From Pseudomonas sp. FP453 (GTDB lineage Bacteria; Pseudomonadota; Gammaproteobacteria; Pseudomonadales; Pseudomonadaceae): a stretch of 64,000 nucleotides of DNA. Below the pieces are notes generated by a model. It did not search any database. It worked only from the letters and a program-made list of their open reading frames with translations, and was not told the DNA's origin. Made by a program: the position numbers and the translations under genes. Location of the stretch: the NCBI RefSeq assembly GCF_030687495.1, contig NZ_CP117435.1, positions 1,612,001-1,676,000 of the forward strand. The letters run 5' to 3'. Positions 27,396-36,657 of the stretch are shown piece after piece (positions within the stretch are counted from its first letter, which is position 1; the number at the start of each line of letters is the position of its first letter).

Positions 27396-28754
27396 TTAGC
27401 TCCCGACGGGCGTGCGCATGGTTACAAACTCTTCAGCGGACGTCGGGTGCACGGCGATGGTTTCGTCGAAATCGCGCTTGGTCGCACCCGACTTCAGCGC
27501 AATCGCCAGCCCTTGCACGATCTCGCCTGCATCCGGGCCGACCATGTGGCAGCCCAACACCTTATCGGTCTTGGCATCCACCACAAGTTTCATCAAAGTG
27601 CGCTCCTGGCATTCGGTCAGGGAGAGTTTCATGGGCCGGAAGCGGGTTTCAAAGATCACTACCTCATGCCCGGATTCTCGCGCATCCTCTTCGGTCAATC
27701 CGACAGTACCGATGTTAGGTTGGCTGAACACTGCCGTCGGGATCATTCTGTAATCCACCGGACGATATTGCTCAGGCTTGAACAAGCGACGAGCAATTGC
27801 CATCCCTTCAGCCAGTGCGACAGGCGTTAGCTGTACGCGGCCAATTACGTCCCCCAAGGCCAGAACTGATGGCTCAGCCGTTTGATACAGCTCATCTACT
27901 TCGATAAAGCCTTTTTTGTTGAGCTTAACGCCAGTGTTTTCCAAGCCGAGATTGTCGAGCATCGGACGTCGACCGGTAGCGTAGAACACGCAGTCCGCGT
28001 CAAGCTGACGACCATCCTTGAGAGTAGCTTTCAGGCTGCCATCAGCTAGTTTGTCTATACGCTCGATGTCGGCATTGAACTGCAGATCCAGGCCACGTCT
28101 AGTCAGCTCTACCTGCAAATGCTCACGTACCGCACCGTCGAAACCACGCAGGAATAGATCACCGCGATACAGTAGTGTGGTCTTGGCACCTAAGCCATGG
28201 AAGATGCCGGCGAACTCCACCGCAATGTAACCACCGCCGACCACGAGAACGCGTTTGGGCAGCTCTTTGAGGAAGAATGCCTGGTTGGAGCTGATCGCAT
28301 GTTCGTGCCCCGGTATCTCGGGAATCTGCGGCCAGCCGCCGGTAGCGATCAGAATGTTCTGAGCTGTGTGACGCTCTCCGTTGACCTCCACGGTATGAGG
28401 ATCAATGATCTTGGCGTGACCTTCATGGAGGGTCACACCGCTGTTGACCAACAAATTGCGGTAGATGTCATTCAGGCGATTGATCTCGCGATCCTTGTTG
28501 GCAATCAGCGTCGCCCAATCAAACTTCGCCTCACCCGGAGTCCAACCAAAACCTCGTGAATTCTCAAAGTCGTCGGCGAAGTGTGCTCCATAAACCAGGA
28601 GTTTTTTCGGCACGCATCCTACGTTTACACACGTTCCTCCCAGGTAGCGGCTTTCAGCCACAGCCACTTTAGCGCCAAAACCTGCGGAAAAGCGGGCAGC
28701 CCGAACACCTCCGGAGCCTGCACCAATTACATAAAGGTCAAAGTCGTACGGCAT
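27396..28754 (-). CDS. gor: Glutathione-disulfide reductase
   Basis: 452 residues. FAD site [17 protein letters not shown], redox-active [13 protein letters not shown] near residue 42, NADPH site [13 protein letters not shown] near 175 followed by an Arg, FAD site ALGDV near 298 and the C-terminal [11 protein letters not shown] with the catalytic His. Regenerates reduced glutathione consumed by thiosulfinates. No CTACCA-N6-TGGTAG site precedes it. An inverted repeat AACCGGTAC (28776-28784) / GTACTGGTT (28799-28807) does, and could be its own operator. Confidence 0.95.
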   Translation of the reverse strand: MPYDFDLYVIGAGSGGVRAARFSAGFGAKVAVAESRYLGGTCVNVGCVPKKLLVYGAHFADDFENSRGFGWTPGEAKFDWATLIANKDREINRLNDIYRNLLVNSGVTLHEGHAKIIDPHTVEVNGERHTAQNILIATGGWPQIPEIPGHEHAISSNQAFFLKELPKRVLVVGGGYIAVEFAGIFHGLGAKTTLLYRGDLFLRGFDGAVREHLQVELTRRGLDLQFNADIERIDKLADGSLKATLKDGRQLDADCVFYATGRRPMLDNLGLENTGVKLNKKGFIEVDELYQTAEPSVLALGDVIGRVQLTPVALAEGMAIARRLFKPEQYRPVDYRMIPTAVFSQPNIGTVGLTEEDARESGHEVVIFETRFRPMKLSLTECQERTLMKLVVDAKTDKVLGCHMVGPDAGEIVQGLAIALKSGATKRDFDETIAVHPTSAEEFVTMRTPVGS

Positions 28755-28775
28755 TTTAATCTCCGGATGAGCTGG

Positions 28776-28807
28776 AACCGGTACATGGTTGAACGTACGT
28801 ACTGGTT
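28776..28807 (-). promoter_or_regulatory. Inverted repeat upstream of gor
   Basis: AACCGGTAC and GTACTGGTT are mirror halves with one mismatch and a 14-base spacer, 22 bp before the gor start. Possible regulator site distinct from the CTACCA-type operator. Confidence 0.4.
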
Positions 28808-28850
28808 TACTTTATTAAAGCTAGAAAAATCATGGGCTATTAAATTAATG

Positions 28851-29036
28851 CTATGGCGTTCCTGATAATGCTGACACTAAGAAAGCTACCATCATCACCA
28901 AGAAAACAATCGGAAGAGTTTTACTCGTACCGTTCCCATTTTTCTGTCGGCGCGCTAATTCACTATCGCAAAAAAACGGCTTATCCTTTTCCCTTTCTCT
29001 GGCGGCCTTGAGAGCCAATATCGAGCAGTACCGCAT
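28851..29036 (-). CDS. Possible small single-span membrane protein
   Basis: 61 residues: charged N-terminal half (KAAREREKDKPFFC, RRQKNGNG) and one hydrophobic segment (LPIVFLVMMVAFLVSAL). No strong ribosome site. It sits between gor and the hydrolase gene on the same strand. It could be real or chance. Confidence 0.35.
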   Translation of the reverse strand: MRYCSILALKAAREREKDKPFFCDSELARRQKNGNGTSKTLPIVFLVMMVAFLVSALSGTP

Positions 29037-29079
29037 ATGATTTGAGCCTATAGTGAGCTTTAGGGTTACTTAAAACTTC

Positions 29080-29832
29080 TTATAAGTATCTGGAACTCCA
29101 AGCTGTAATGCATGAAGCGACATAGCTTGCGTCTTTGTTGTTGGTCAGGAGATGGTCTGCAGAGTCCAAGGAGATGAAGCTTTTCGGATGCTTGGCCTGG
29201 AGATAAATTTTCTGTGCTTGTTCAATCGACACGACGCTATCCACAGGAGAGTGAAAAATAAGCAATGCGCGTTGCAGATTGGCGATGTTTTCATCCTGCC
29301 GCTGAGCTTCGATGTCATCGAGGAATTGCTTTTTTATCGTGAATTCTCGGCCTGCAAGCATGACCTTGAATTCGCCAAAATCTCTTATCGAGTCAACGTC
29401 TCTTCTGAACTGTTTCATTACGTGGGCAGCTTCAGCGGGCGCGCCGATTGTTACGACGCCCTTCGCTTCTGGGATGTGCTTCGCTGCCGCTATCACTGCG
29501 GCTCCGCCCAAGCTATGACCAATCAAAATCGAGGGGGCTTGGTATGTATTACGCAGAAATTCTGCAGCTGCTACCAGGTCGGCGACGTTAGATGAAAAGT
29601 TGCTATTCGAGAAGTCGCCTTCACTACTACCCAGCCCTGTGAAGTCAAAACGAAGCACCGCTACATTATTGTCTACCAACGCTTTCGAAATTCGCGCAGC
29701 AGCCTTGATATCCTTTCCACATGTAAAGCAATGCGCGAACAGTGCGTATGCGCTAGGAGCCTCGGGAGCTTCAAGGAGGCCAGATAGACTGATCCCTTGT
29801 GGATTTTGGAACGTGATCTTCTGTTTGTTCAT
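29080..29832 (-). CDS. Alpha/beta hydrolase
   Basis: 250 residues. AHCFTCGKD (oxyanion loop), [11 protein letters not shown], nucleophile elbow IGHSLGGAA with Ser near residue 105, acid in SPVDSVV and His in SADHLL. Resembles the hydrolase domain that is sometimes fused to OsmC. Its own promoter (29909-29937) has the cluster operator, so it is a separate unit of the same regulon. Substrate unknown; a thioester or S-adduct is possible. Confidence 0.88.
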   Translation of the reverse strand: MNKQKITFQNPQGISLSGLLEAPEAPSAYALFAHCFTCGKDIKAAARISKALVDNNVAVLRFDFTGLGSSEGDFSNSNFSSNVADLVAAAEFLRNTYQAPSILIGHSLGGAAVIAAAKHIPEAKGVVTIGAPAEAAHVMKQFRRDVDSIRDFGEFKVMLAGREFTIKKQFLDDIEAQRQDENIANLQRALLIFHSPVDSVVSIEQAQKIYLQAKHPKSFISLDSADHLLTNNKDASYVASCITAWSSRYL

Positions 29833-29908
29833 GCGAAATCTTCCTACCTTTTTTAGCGGCCCCTAGCCTTGAGCGAGGTTAGCTCGGAAGGTGCGGGCGA
29901 TTAAATTA

Positions 29909-29937
29909 AGGCTACCATCCAGTTGGTAGGCTATCAA
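29909..29937 (-). promoter_or_regulatory. Promoter with TetR-type operator, hydrolase gene
   Basis: Minus strand: -35 TTGATA (29932-29937), 17-bp spacer, -10 TAGCCT (29909-29914). Operator CTACCATCCAGTTGGTAG at 29912-29929. Fourth copy of the shared layout. Confidence 0.78.
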
Positions 29938-30371
29938 GGCTTTTGCTTTCCCTTAGTCGCTTCAGATTGGGTCACTTATGATTTTCGATAGCCTGAAAAG
30001 GCCGCGCCGAAGATCAGGGCGAAGGCAAGCGTGCCTACCACTCATAGGGGGAAGGCAGATTTGATATGGAACTCGTTTGGTTGACTCAAAAATCACGTCC
30101 ACACTGACCGCTCCCGATGATTTCGTCTGCTGCCTTCGGCAGCATTACTATGCTCACCACGCGGGAACGGTCAGCGCCCCGTCGAAACAGAAGATTCGCT
30201 GCGGCAGGATGGTCGGTTTTGGCGTAAACACGACCTGACCAAGGGCGTACCGCGAGTCACGGTAGAGGTAGCGCGAAGACTGTCCTTTCCGCTGCAGCGG
30301 GTGATGCGTCGAATGGTATAGACCGCGAAGTTTGTACGGCCCATGTCATAGAGAGTCCGCATACGTTCTGA
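29938..30371. other. Right edge of the thiol-stress cluster, no intact gene
   Basis: No convincing gene. A minus-strand frame at 30171-30362 (MRTLYDMGRTNFAVYTIRR..) has some protein-like text and could be a gene remnant. A short inverted repeat CTGCTGCCTTCGGCAGCA at 30128-30145 looks like a small hairpin. Confidence 0.45.
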
Positions 30372-30827
30372 TCAATCTTCAAGGTGCCAAAGTCGCCCAA
30401 CAGTGCTTGTCGGCAATTTCAACTGTCGGGAAACTTCCTTTTGAGTAAGCCCCTTTTCTCTCAGTTTGCGTATCGCCTTGAGCTTTTCATCCGCTGCAAG
30501 CTTTCTCGGCGGAATGAGCTGTTGAGGTTCGCCGGGGAGCTCATCGTCCAAAACTCCCAGTCGCTCCAATTCGGCGAGCGCATCATTCAATGCTACGCGC
30601 GCAGTTTTTCCCTCATGGGCTGCAGCCACCAACGTGAAAAAGGACAGTGGCGTTACGCCCAGAGCCTGAGCGAGGTCGGCACTGAGGTCGACGCTGGCAG
30701 ATCTACTCGATGCTTCCAATCTGCTGATGTGAGCTTGGTCGGTTTGGGTTTGGAGCTCTGCTTGCGATAAGCCCCGCCTCATCCTCAGCCACTGCAATGT
30801 TGCTGCGTATGCCTTGCGCAAAGACAT
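30372..30827 (-). CDS. XRE-family regulator with a second C-terminal HTH
   Basis: 151 residues from MSLRKAYAATLQWLR. N-terminal Cro-type HTH (RRGLSQAELQTQTDQAHISRLE), and a C-terminal Hin/resolvase-like helix-turn-helix (KLREKGLTQKEVSRQLKLPTSTVGRLW). Family common in Pseudomonas accessory regions. It is divergent from the DUF6957-like gene and may regulate it. Confidence 0.82.
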   Translation of the reverse strand: MSLRKAYAATLQWLRMRRGLSQAELQTQTDQAHISRLEASSRSASVDLSADLAQALGVTPLSFFTLVAAAHEGKTARVALNDALAELERLGVLDDELPGEPQQLIPPRKLAADEKLKAIRKLREKGLTQKEVSRQLKLPTSTVGRLWHLED

Positions 30828-30934
30828 CCAGGCAGTCCTCTCCAAAAAGAAGACGGTATGCAGGGTTTGATCGATCCCATTCAAATGTATATAGTCATTG
30901 TCGTGGGATTTATGGCTTTATCATCGAGCAATTC

Positions 30935-31384
30935 ATGCGTTCGGCGCGCCCGAAATTTTTGTTAGCGCCATATGAGGATCATCAATTTATGGGTAATTGT
31001 CCTGAGCATGAGTTGCTCCAGGAAGGCCGGATCTCCTCCGCAGGCACTTCGCTGTCTCCCACAGAGATAGAGGCTTTGGTGGCTGAGCGCTTCCCCCGCA
31101 AGGCGTATTGCACCGTCGCGGATTGGCTGATCTTCCACGTTGACGAATCACATGAGTCGCTCGCGAAAGTACGAGCTACGGGCCTGGAGCCGATGTTCAT
31201 GTATGCACATTGTGTGATCCATGACGGGCATGGCCGGTTTCCGCCAGGAGGTTGGGTGCGCTCGACCCTATGCAAGTCATTCGATGGCGTTTGCTTGTTC
31301 GAGACGCGAAACACGGTCTACGTTTTGGTGGGGCAGGGACGCGAGATGAAAGCCTCGCTGAAGACAATATTCGGTTTATGTTAA
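30935..31384 (+). CDS. DUF6957-like hypothetical protein
   Basis: About 149 residues if started at MRSARPKF; MGNCPEHELL at 30989 is also possible. The pattern of CTVADWLIFHVD, LEPMFMYAHCVIHDGHGRF and WVRSTLCKSFDGVCLFETRNTVYVLVGQG matches what I remember of DUF6957, a family of Pseudomonas small proteins of unknown role. Alone or first in a run with the next two genes. Confidence 0.6.
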   Translation: MRSARPKFLLAPYEDHQFMGNCPEHELLQEGRISSAGTSLSPTEIEALVAERFPRKAYCTVADWLIFHVDESHESLAKVRATGLEPMFMYAHCVIHDGHGRFPPGGWVRSTLCKSFDGVCLFETRNTVYVLVGQGREMKASLKTIFGLC

Positions 31385-31424
31385 TTGCAGGTGCCACCAA
31401 ACGGGCCTGCCTCATACGAGATGC

Positions 31425-31898
31425 ATGATGTTCCGTATTAGCACGCAAGACCAATCCGGCCCCGTAGGAATGTTCGGGGATGGCCTAGCTCACTTCCACG
31501 CAGTGTCGCGATCCCTAGCTACCCATTGGTATCACGTAAGTCTGAAACGCCGGCACGAAGGCCGGTATGTGGCCTACGAGGAGATGTTGAACGACGAGCC
31601 TCGTCTGGTTGAGTTGTTGATCTCTCAAAGTGAGAGCGTGATTGTTCAGGATGTTCAAGTCGTCACCCCAGGCTGGATGAATAAGGGGACGAGTTGGAGG
31701 ATGGAGATGCTGACTTCGCTCTCAATGGGATTCAACCAGGCCGAGGTGCCGATCTGCGTCTTGGAGGTCGAGAGTGGTGATGTGTATCTCAATACTCATC
31801 AGCGATACTTGGATGTTGAGTCTCTGACTGGATTGAAGGAGCTCTACCGCCGGACTGCTTCAGACACTGCAGTAACTCCGCTATCGAGAGGTTTCTAG
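31425..31898 (+). CDS. Hypothetical protein
   Basis: 157 residues, unrecognised, soluble alpha/beta character (SVIVQDVQVVTPGWMNKGTSWRM, EVPICVLEVESGDVYLNTH). Stops 2 bp before the next start, so the two are co-translated. Confidence 0.6.
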   Translation: MMFRISTQDQSGPVGMFGDGLAHFHAVSRSLATHWYHVSLKRRHEGRYVAYEEMLNDEPRLVELLISQSESVIVQDVQVVTPGWMNKGTSWRMEMLTSLSMGFNQAEVPICVLEVESGDVYLNTHQRYLDVESLTGLKELYRRTASDTAVTPLSRGF

Positions 31899-31900
31899 CC

Positions 31901-32290
31901 ATGGCGGAGATCAATACCGTTGCGGTCGATTTACACGTAAAGCGTTACTCGGACTTCGACCTCCTTCGCATCGCCAAAGCAGTGAATCAAGACTACGACG
32001 GGCTGGTCACGGCCTACCTGGTGAATGTCCATATTCATGCATGTAGTGCCGTTGGCGTTGTGTTCAGTCACATTTGCCCTGGGCCGTACCAACGATTTGC
32101 AGATGGTCGGCTGATTCGGACATCCGACATTCAGTCCGTTACGAAGGAAGGTAGGTTTTGGGTGATCAATACGGTCAACTCGAAGTACGTCATTGCGACG
32201 TTTAGGCGTGATGTCGGACGGCGTAGCCTGCGTGAGTTCATGCGCATCGCGGGAGACACGTATCTGCCAACGCCTGATCGCCTCCAGTAA
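31901..32290 (+). CDS. Hypothetical protein
   Basis: 129 residues, unrecognised. Possible small beta-rich domain in the middle (DGRLIRTSDIQSVTKEGRFWVINTVNSKYVIATF), reminiscent of regulatory or toxin-immunity proteins. Pairs with 31425-31898. Confidence 0.6.
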   Translation: MAEINTVAVDLHVKRYSDFDLLRIAKAVNQDYDGLVTAYLVNVHIHACSAVGVVFSHICPGPYQRFADGRLIRTSDIQSVTKEGRFWVINTVNSKYVIATFRRDVGRRSLREFMRIAGDTYLPTPDRLQ

Positions 32291-32948
32291 GCCCTTCGTT
32301 ACTACCGGGCTGGCTCATCGCTCAACGAGCCTAGATTTCCGATAGGCGCAATGCAGGCATAGAGAAAATTATGCTTGGGCGACATTTGTGTCGATTATGC
32401 GACAGCATGAAATGCCCGCCCTTGAAACGGTTTTTCAAAACCGGAGATGTATATTTTGAACTCAAAAGAAAAGCAGCAGTGCCTGCACCTTCATATTTTT
32501 CCTTGTAGGACTTAGGCAGGTTTGCCGGGTGCTTTTTCGATATGACTTCTTCGACCTGACAGCTTTTTTTAAGCTCACTCTCAAGCAGATACCATCGCTT
32601 AGGGTTGCCCCTCCGCACCTTGTAACCTACTCGTCAATTTGGGGCCGTAGGCCCCGGCTCGGTTTTGCTAACAAAAGCCGAGTATTTGAGTTTACTTTTT
32701 GTAGTTTGTACGAGATTTGGTGTGATCAGAGATCGAGAAAATCCAGCAATCAGCCAGAGGCAAAGCTCCGTCAATCCACCATGCGCGAACGAGGAGGGGA
32801 TTCGCCGCAAGGCAGACTCCAGGTAGGTGAATATTCCCGACACAGCCTTGCTAATCTCCGTATTGAGTAAATGCGCAGGGTTCGGTTGAGAAGACTGTCG
32901 ACCGCGTCGTAACCTGAATGGATATCCTGCCCGCATGATGGAAAATCC
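32291..32948. other. Gap without a convincing gene
   Basis: Overlapping frames on both strands have no ribosome sites or domains. Two adjacent hairpins at 32641-32655 (GGGGCC/GGCCCC) and 32658-32682 (CTCGG.TTTTG/CAAAA.CCGAG) stand out and may be a structured RNA end or terminator. Confidence 0.45.
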
Positions 32949-33476
32949 ATGCTTCTAAAACGCTTTCAAATCCTTACTCCTATCGCGATATTCACCGCGA
33001 TATCCATAACGTTCTGGATCATCCAGCTCCGCCTTTTCGATGTCATAGGCTGGAATTACAATGTCTGCCATGCGTTGTTCGGGTTCGCATTCCCACTCGC
33101 GCTCAGCTACTTCGGATTCCCCCTCACCAAGCTGCAGCGACCCAAGTTGTCTCAAGTCATTCGCAATGTGCTGAAAATTCCACTCCTGTTGTGGCCTTCT
33201 TCATTCGCCAGGCTTTTGTGCCGCTCGATTGTCAGAGACGTTAACGAGGGGATCCCTTGGACTCCTTGGATCGGCGTTGCGATCACGCTGTTTTTTTCCA
33301 TCGGAAATGAAATGTTTGTTGATCCTGCCACCAACGGAATTCCGTTCATAAATGCGTATGATCATTTCGTGGCCGATGTGGTGGGTATGGCTCTATTTCT
33401 CCTCGTAGCTTCTTTCATCCTACGAAATAGGCTGCGTTCAATCGCCGTGTTTCCCATCGGGGCGGCGAGCGATTGA
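32949..33476 (+). CDS. Membrane protein, unknown
   Basis: 175 residues with about five hydrophobic segments. Starts MLLKRFQILTPIAIFTAISI. No recognised family; ribosome site weak. The middle contains RSIVRDVNEGIPWTPWIGVAI and YDHFVADVVGMALFLLVASF. Confidence 0.6.
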   Translation: MLLKRFQILTPIAIFTAISITFWIIQLRLFDVIGWNYNVCHALFGFAFPLALSYFGFPLTKLQRPKLSQVIRNVLKIPLLLWPSSFARLLCRSIVRDVNEGIPWTPWIGVAITLFFSIGNEMFVDPATNGIPFINAYDHFVADVVGMALFLLVASFILRNRLRSIAVFPIGAASD

Positions 33477-33652
33477 TGTTACGTGCCCGAGTCAGCACCC
33501 TTCCGCGAGTCTGAATATCTAATAGCCTGCCGTTCAACGTAGAATTCGCGCCCCGTCCTCTGCGACTAACCCAGCTGTATGAGCGTCGCTTTCGCCGACA
33601 GCTGGGTAAAATTTGCAATCAGGAATGAGCTTGATGCTTTTAGGATTTCGCA

Positions 33653-34018
33653 ATGAGTAGGTCACGCCTGGATATCGCCCAGGAGGGGAAGTTGTGGGAG
33701 ATGGCCCTGGAGCATTTGGGCTCAGACGGCTTGCTCGAAGCGGTTATAGATGTGTGGAGCCGTTCCGCCCCTCCGCCCAGACCACTCGTTGAGCATCTGT
33801 CCACCAATGAGGTCAGTCAGGAAGTCTTGAATATTCTTAAAATTGCCCAGCAGAGGGTAGGTGCTGTCGTACCAGGTCGAACGCCGGATGCGGGCACAGT
33901 CACGCTGTATGCTCGTCACGCTAGCAACTTAGCTGATGGGCTCATTACCCTCCTGCCAAAGGTGCAGCTTTCGCGAGCCTTGCGCGGCTCTTGTATTGAA
34001 ATCGAACTGGGGATTTGA
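33653..34018 (+). CDS. Hypothetical protein
   Basis: 121 residues, helical, soluble, unrecognised. Begins MSRSRLDIAQEGKLWEMALE. No partner is clear. Confidence 0.55.
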   Translation: MSRSRLDIAQEGKLWEMALEHLGSDGLLEAVIDVWSRSAPPPRPLVEHLSTNEVSQEVLNILKIAQQRVGAVVPGRTPDAGTVTLYARHASNLADGLITLLPKVQLSRALRGSCIEIELGI

Positions 34019-34105
34019 CGTCTAGGCAGGCTCCCCTACGATACCTGTCGGCAACAACCCTAGTGGAATTTGTCGAGATAATTAGCACCCCTTTTGAGAT
34101 CTTCC

Positions 34106-34438
34106 ATGAGCTCTGATTTAACTGAAGAAGAAATGCGTCGTGCATTGTTTGGTGCGACTGAGCCCGAAGAGGCTCTCACGCCTCCAACGCCCCAGCCGGC
34201 GCCAGAGGTCGTTTTTACCAAGTCGGTATCAACTCATTCGCCTAGGAAGAAAGCGGCGAAATCGTTCACGCCTAGGCTGAGGGTCACGCTTCGGGTTGGA
34301 AACGAATACGAGGGGGAGATGCGCGAGCTCATCCACGACGCCGACACGTTGAGCTCGTTGCTGGCTGAGCAAGAGGCTGTGAAGTCTGCAAGGAAGAAGT
34401 ACAAATATGTGGAGGTGGTCTCGGTTAAGTCGATGTAG
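34106..34438 (+). CDS. Hypothetical protein
   Basis: 110 residues from MSSDLTEEEMRRALFG. Acidic start, Pro/Thr-rich linker (PEEALTPPTPQPAPEV), Lys-rich region and a C-terminal alpha/beta part (RLRVTLRVGNEYEGEM to YKYVEVVSV). I recall similar proteins from Pseudomonas integrative elements, function unknown. Confidence 0.6.
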   Translation: MSSDLTEEEMRRALFGATEPEEALTPPTPQPAPEVVFTKSVSTHSPRKKAAKSFTPRLRVTLRVGNEYEGEMRELIHDADTLSSLLAEQEAVKSARKKYKYVEVVSVKSM

Positions 34439-34567
34439 AAAGGACTGCTGGCTTATGAGGTAGAACGTTGACGAGCGTCTGGCGAACGCACCTTCGCCAT
34501 TGAGCATTAATGTCCACGTCGGTTGATCCCGCTATCATAGGATCACTTCACCAGAGCGGGCCAAGCT

Positions 34568-34972
34568 ATGCCAAGGTTGTCATTCGCCATCCGAGCTTTG
34601 TTTGCCTTTTGCCTTTTGATCGCGACCGCCAATCACATCCGAGCTGACTTTCAGCACGGGTTGTTCTGGGACTACGGCTACGGTGACAGCGCCTACTGGG
34701 CTAGCCGCGTGTTCTGGGCGGCACTAACTATTTTTGACCCGCTGGCGGTACTGCTCCTTTTCAAAAAGCCACGGATGGGAATAGTCCTCACCGCAGCAAT
34801 TATTTTGGCTGACGTAGCACATAACACCTATTACGTCGCACTGAAACAGCAGTGGCTGGAGTCCTTCTATCTGTCGCAGGTGGCGTTTCTTATTGCGGTG
34901 CTTCTACTCTCACCTATTGCTTGGAGACGCCCCATTCGCTGCGTATCAATAGCAAGTCCGGTTCGATGGTAA
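34568..34972 (+). CDS. Small inner-membrane protein
   Basis: 134 residues with four hydrophobic segments (AIRALFAFCLLIATANHI, VFWAALTIFDPLAVLLLF, GIVLTAAIILADVAH, YLSQVAFLIAVLLL). No family recognised. Confidence 0.65.
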   Translation: MPRLSFAIRALFAFCLLIATANHIRADFQHGLFWDYGYGDSAYWASRVFWAALTIFDPLAVLLLFKKPRMGIVLTAAIILADVAHNTYYVALKQQWLESFYLSQVAFLIAVLLLSPIAWRRPIRCVSIASPVRW

Positions 34973-35160
34973 AGCACTCCAATGATGAAGCCCTCAATGA
35001 GCCAGACGATAGGGATGACGGCCTTCTATGGCCTGTTCCCATCCGGAACAGGTGGATCCTGCAGCGAGGCGTGGATGAGCCTAGGCCGAAAATAGCCGTT
35101 ACACGAGCTCCATCGCGGCGGCTCAATCGGCTCCAACCGAGGCTCCTGTGCCGACATATC

Positions 35161-35949
35161 TCAACTATCCGCCAAGCGATATAGCGCTTGGACGTGAGAT
35201 GTCGCAAGCCCCGCGCGCTGCAAGTTACGGCGACTTTGCGAACTGGGAAGCGCAGTTGCGGCAATCACCAAACTGCCGTATTTCTTTGCTTGCTCTATGC
35301 GGTGAGATATCAGGGCTCCATGATAGCCCAAGCCTCGTGCATCTTTTCGGGTGGCAGCCGTCCCGAGGTAGGCGACTCCATTATTGGCCAGATACATCAA
35401 TGCTCCTGCAACTACATGTCCATTAGCTTTGAGGACGTAGATTTTCAGACGATCATTTGACAGTAACCCTGCAAAAGAGGCTTGGCTCAACTGACGATGC
35501 TCTGGCTTGGTATGGAATCCACTCGCATGAACAGTTGCGAACTCAGTAAGAGTGTGTGAGGTGGCCTCTTCGATCTCAAACGAATTGTGGCTCAAGACCA
35601 CGTCCTTGATGGCGCACGCAAGTTACAGGTGCGTCCAACCTCTCAGGCGTTCTAGTCGCCTCTCGCCCACAAAAGCGAACTGCTCCAGGGACGAAGGTTT
35701 TCCGATAAGAGGCGTCACGGTCGAATATTCTGTTGAACTCTTAAGCAAGTTCAAAAGTGGCTGGGGGCTGCCAGTGGTGTCGCCGTAGATGCGATTGAAC
35801 ATCGGGCTAGGAGACGCCTTCACTTGAAAGCATGGAAAAGCTTCGTTTAAAAACACGCGAGCACCGAAAGGGTTTCCACTTATCCGCGACAAGCTCTCAA
35901 CGCGGGAGCACAAATACTCGGCTTCTGCGGCCTCGATTGCGTGAGCCAT
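35161..35949 (-). pseudogene. GNAT acetyltransferase with an in-frame stop
   Basis: Two frames in the same phase are separated by one TAA at about 35620. The first (from MAHAIEAAEAEYL) ends GERRLERLRGWTHL, and the second continues LACAIKDVVLSHN to the acetyl-CoA part TAATRKDARGLGYHGALISHRIEQAKKYGS and the C-terminal QRAGL. Together they give about 262 residues, a normal GNAT with an N-terminal half domain. A single nucleotide change explains the stop. The gene is probably inactive. Confidence 0.75.
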
Positions 35950-36227
35950 TCCAACATCCATGCGCGTAATCCCTATCGTGTGATTCCATGGAAGGTAGCG
36001 ATAAAACAGACAATACGCACCTGCAAAGAACCTGAGCGTAGGTAGTACGTTTGCATGCTCGCTTTAGATCTCAATAGTCTGGGCTTTCTCTGCGGTCACC
36101 TTGGATAAGAGCATTATCTTTAGGCGTAGTGCTCTGCCGACGAGCACAAGCTCAGATGATCAAGATGGCGATGGCTTTTGGCCTTGATGCCAGCTAGATT
36201 TGGAGCTTTCTACGATCAAGGAAGGAT

Positions 36228-36596
36228 ATGAAGAAGCTCATCGCAGTAATGGGGATCTGTGTCGCACTTGGCGGCTGCGCTACGTCGCATTACACCGCAG
36301 GCCGAGACTTTCCTTCGGCAAGTGTAGCGAGCATCACCAAGGGTAAAACCACCACTTCAGAACTGAAGTCCCTATTTGGCGAGCCCTACGCCAAGAGCGC
36401 CGTCAGCGAGACTGATGAGAAGTGGATCTACACCTACACCAACGGCTCAGCCCATGCCCAGAGCTACGTGGTCACCATGAAGGTGACGACTACGGGCACT
36501 CAGAAAACTCTCGACGTCTTGATCCGAAATGATGTGGTCATTAACTACACATTCAGCGAGGGCCCTGCGCCTGGTACGACCACTGCGACGAACTGA
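36228..36596 (+). CDS. BamE/SmpA-like lipoprotein
   Basis: 122 residues. Lipobox ALGGC near residue 18, so exported and lipid-anchored. KGKTTTSELKSLFGEPYAK and DEKWIYTYTNG are the pattern of the BamE/OmlA small alpha/beta fold. Probably an accessory outer-membrane lipoprotein, not the essential BamE. GAAGGA before the start. Confidence 0.75.
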   Translation: MKKLIAVMGICVALGGCATSHYTAGRDFPSASVASITKGKTTTSELKSLFGEPYAKSAVSETDEKWIYTYTNGSAHAQSYVVTMKVTTTGTQKTLDVLIRNDVVINYTFSEGPAPGTTTATN

Positions 36597-36657
36597 TGTC
36601 GCCACCTTGCTATTTGCCGACCCACCGCGTTCAGTAAGTAGTTGATGGAGCAAGCTC

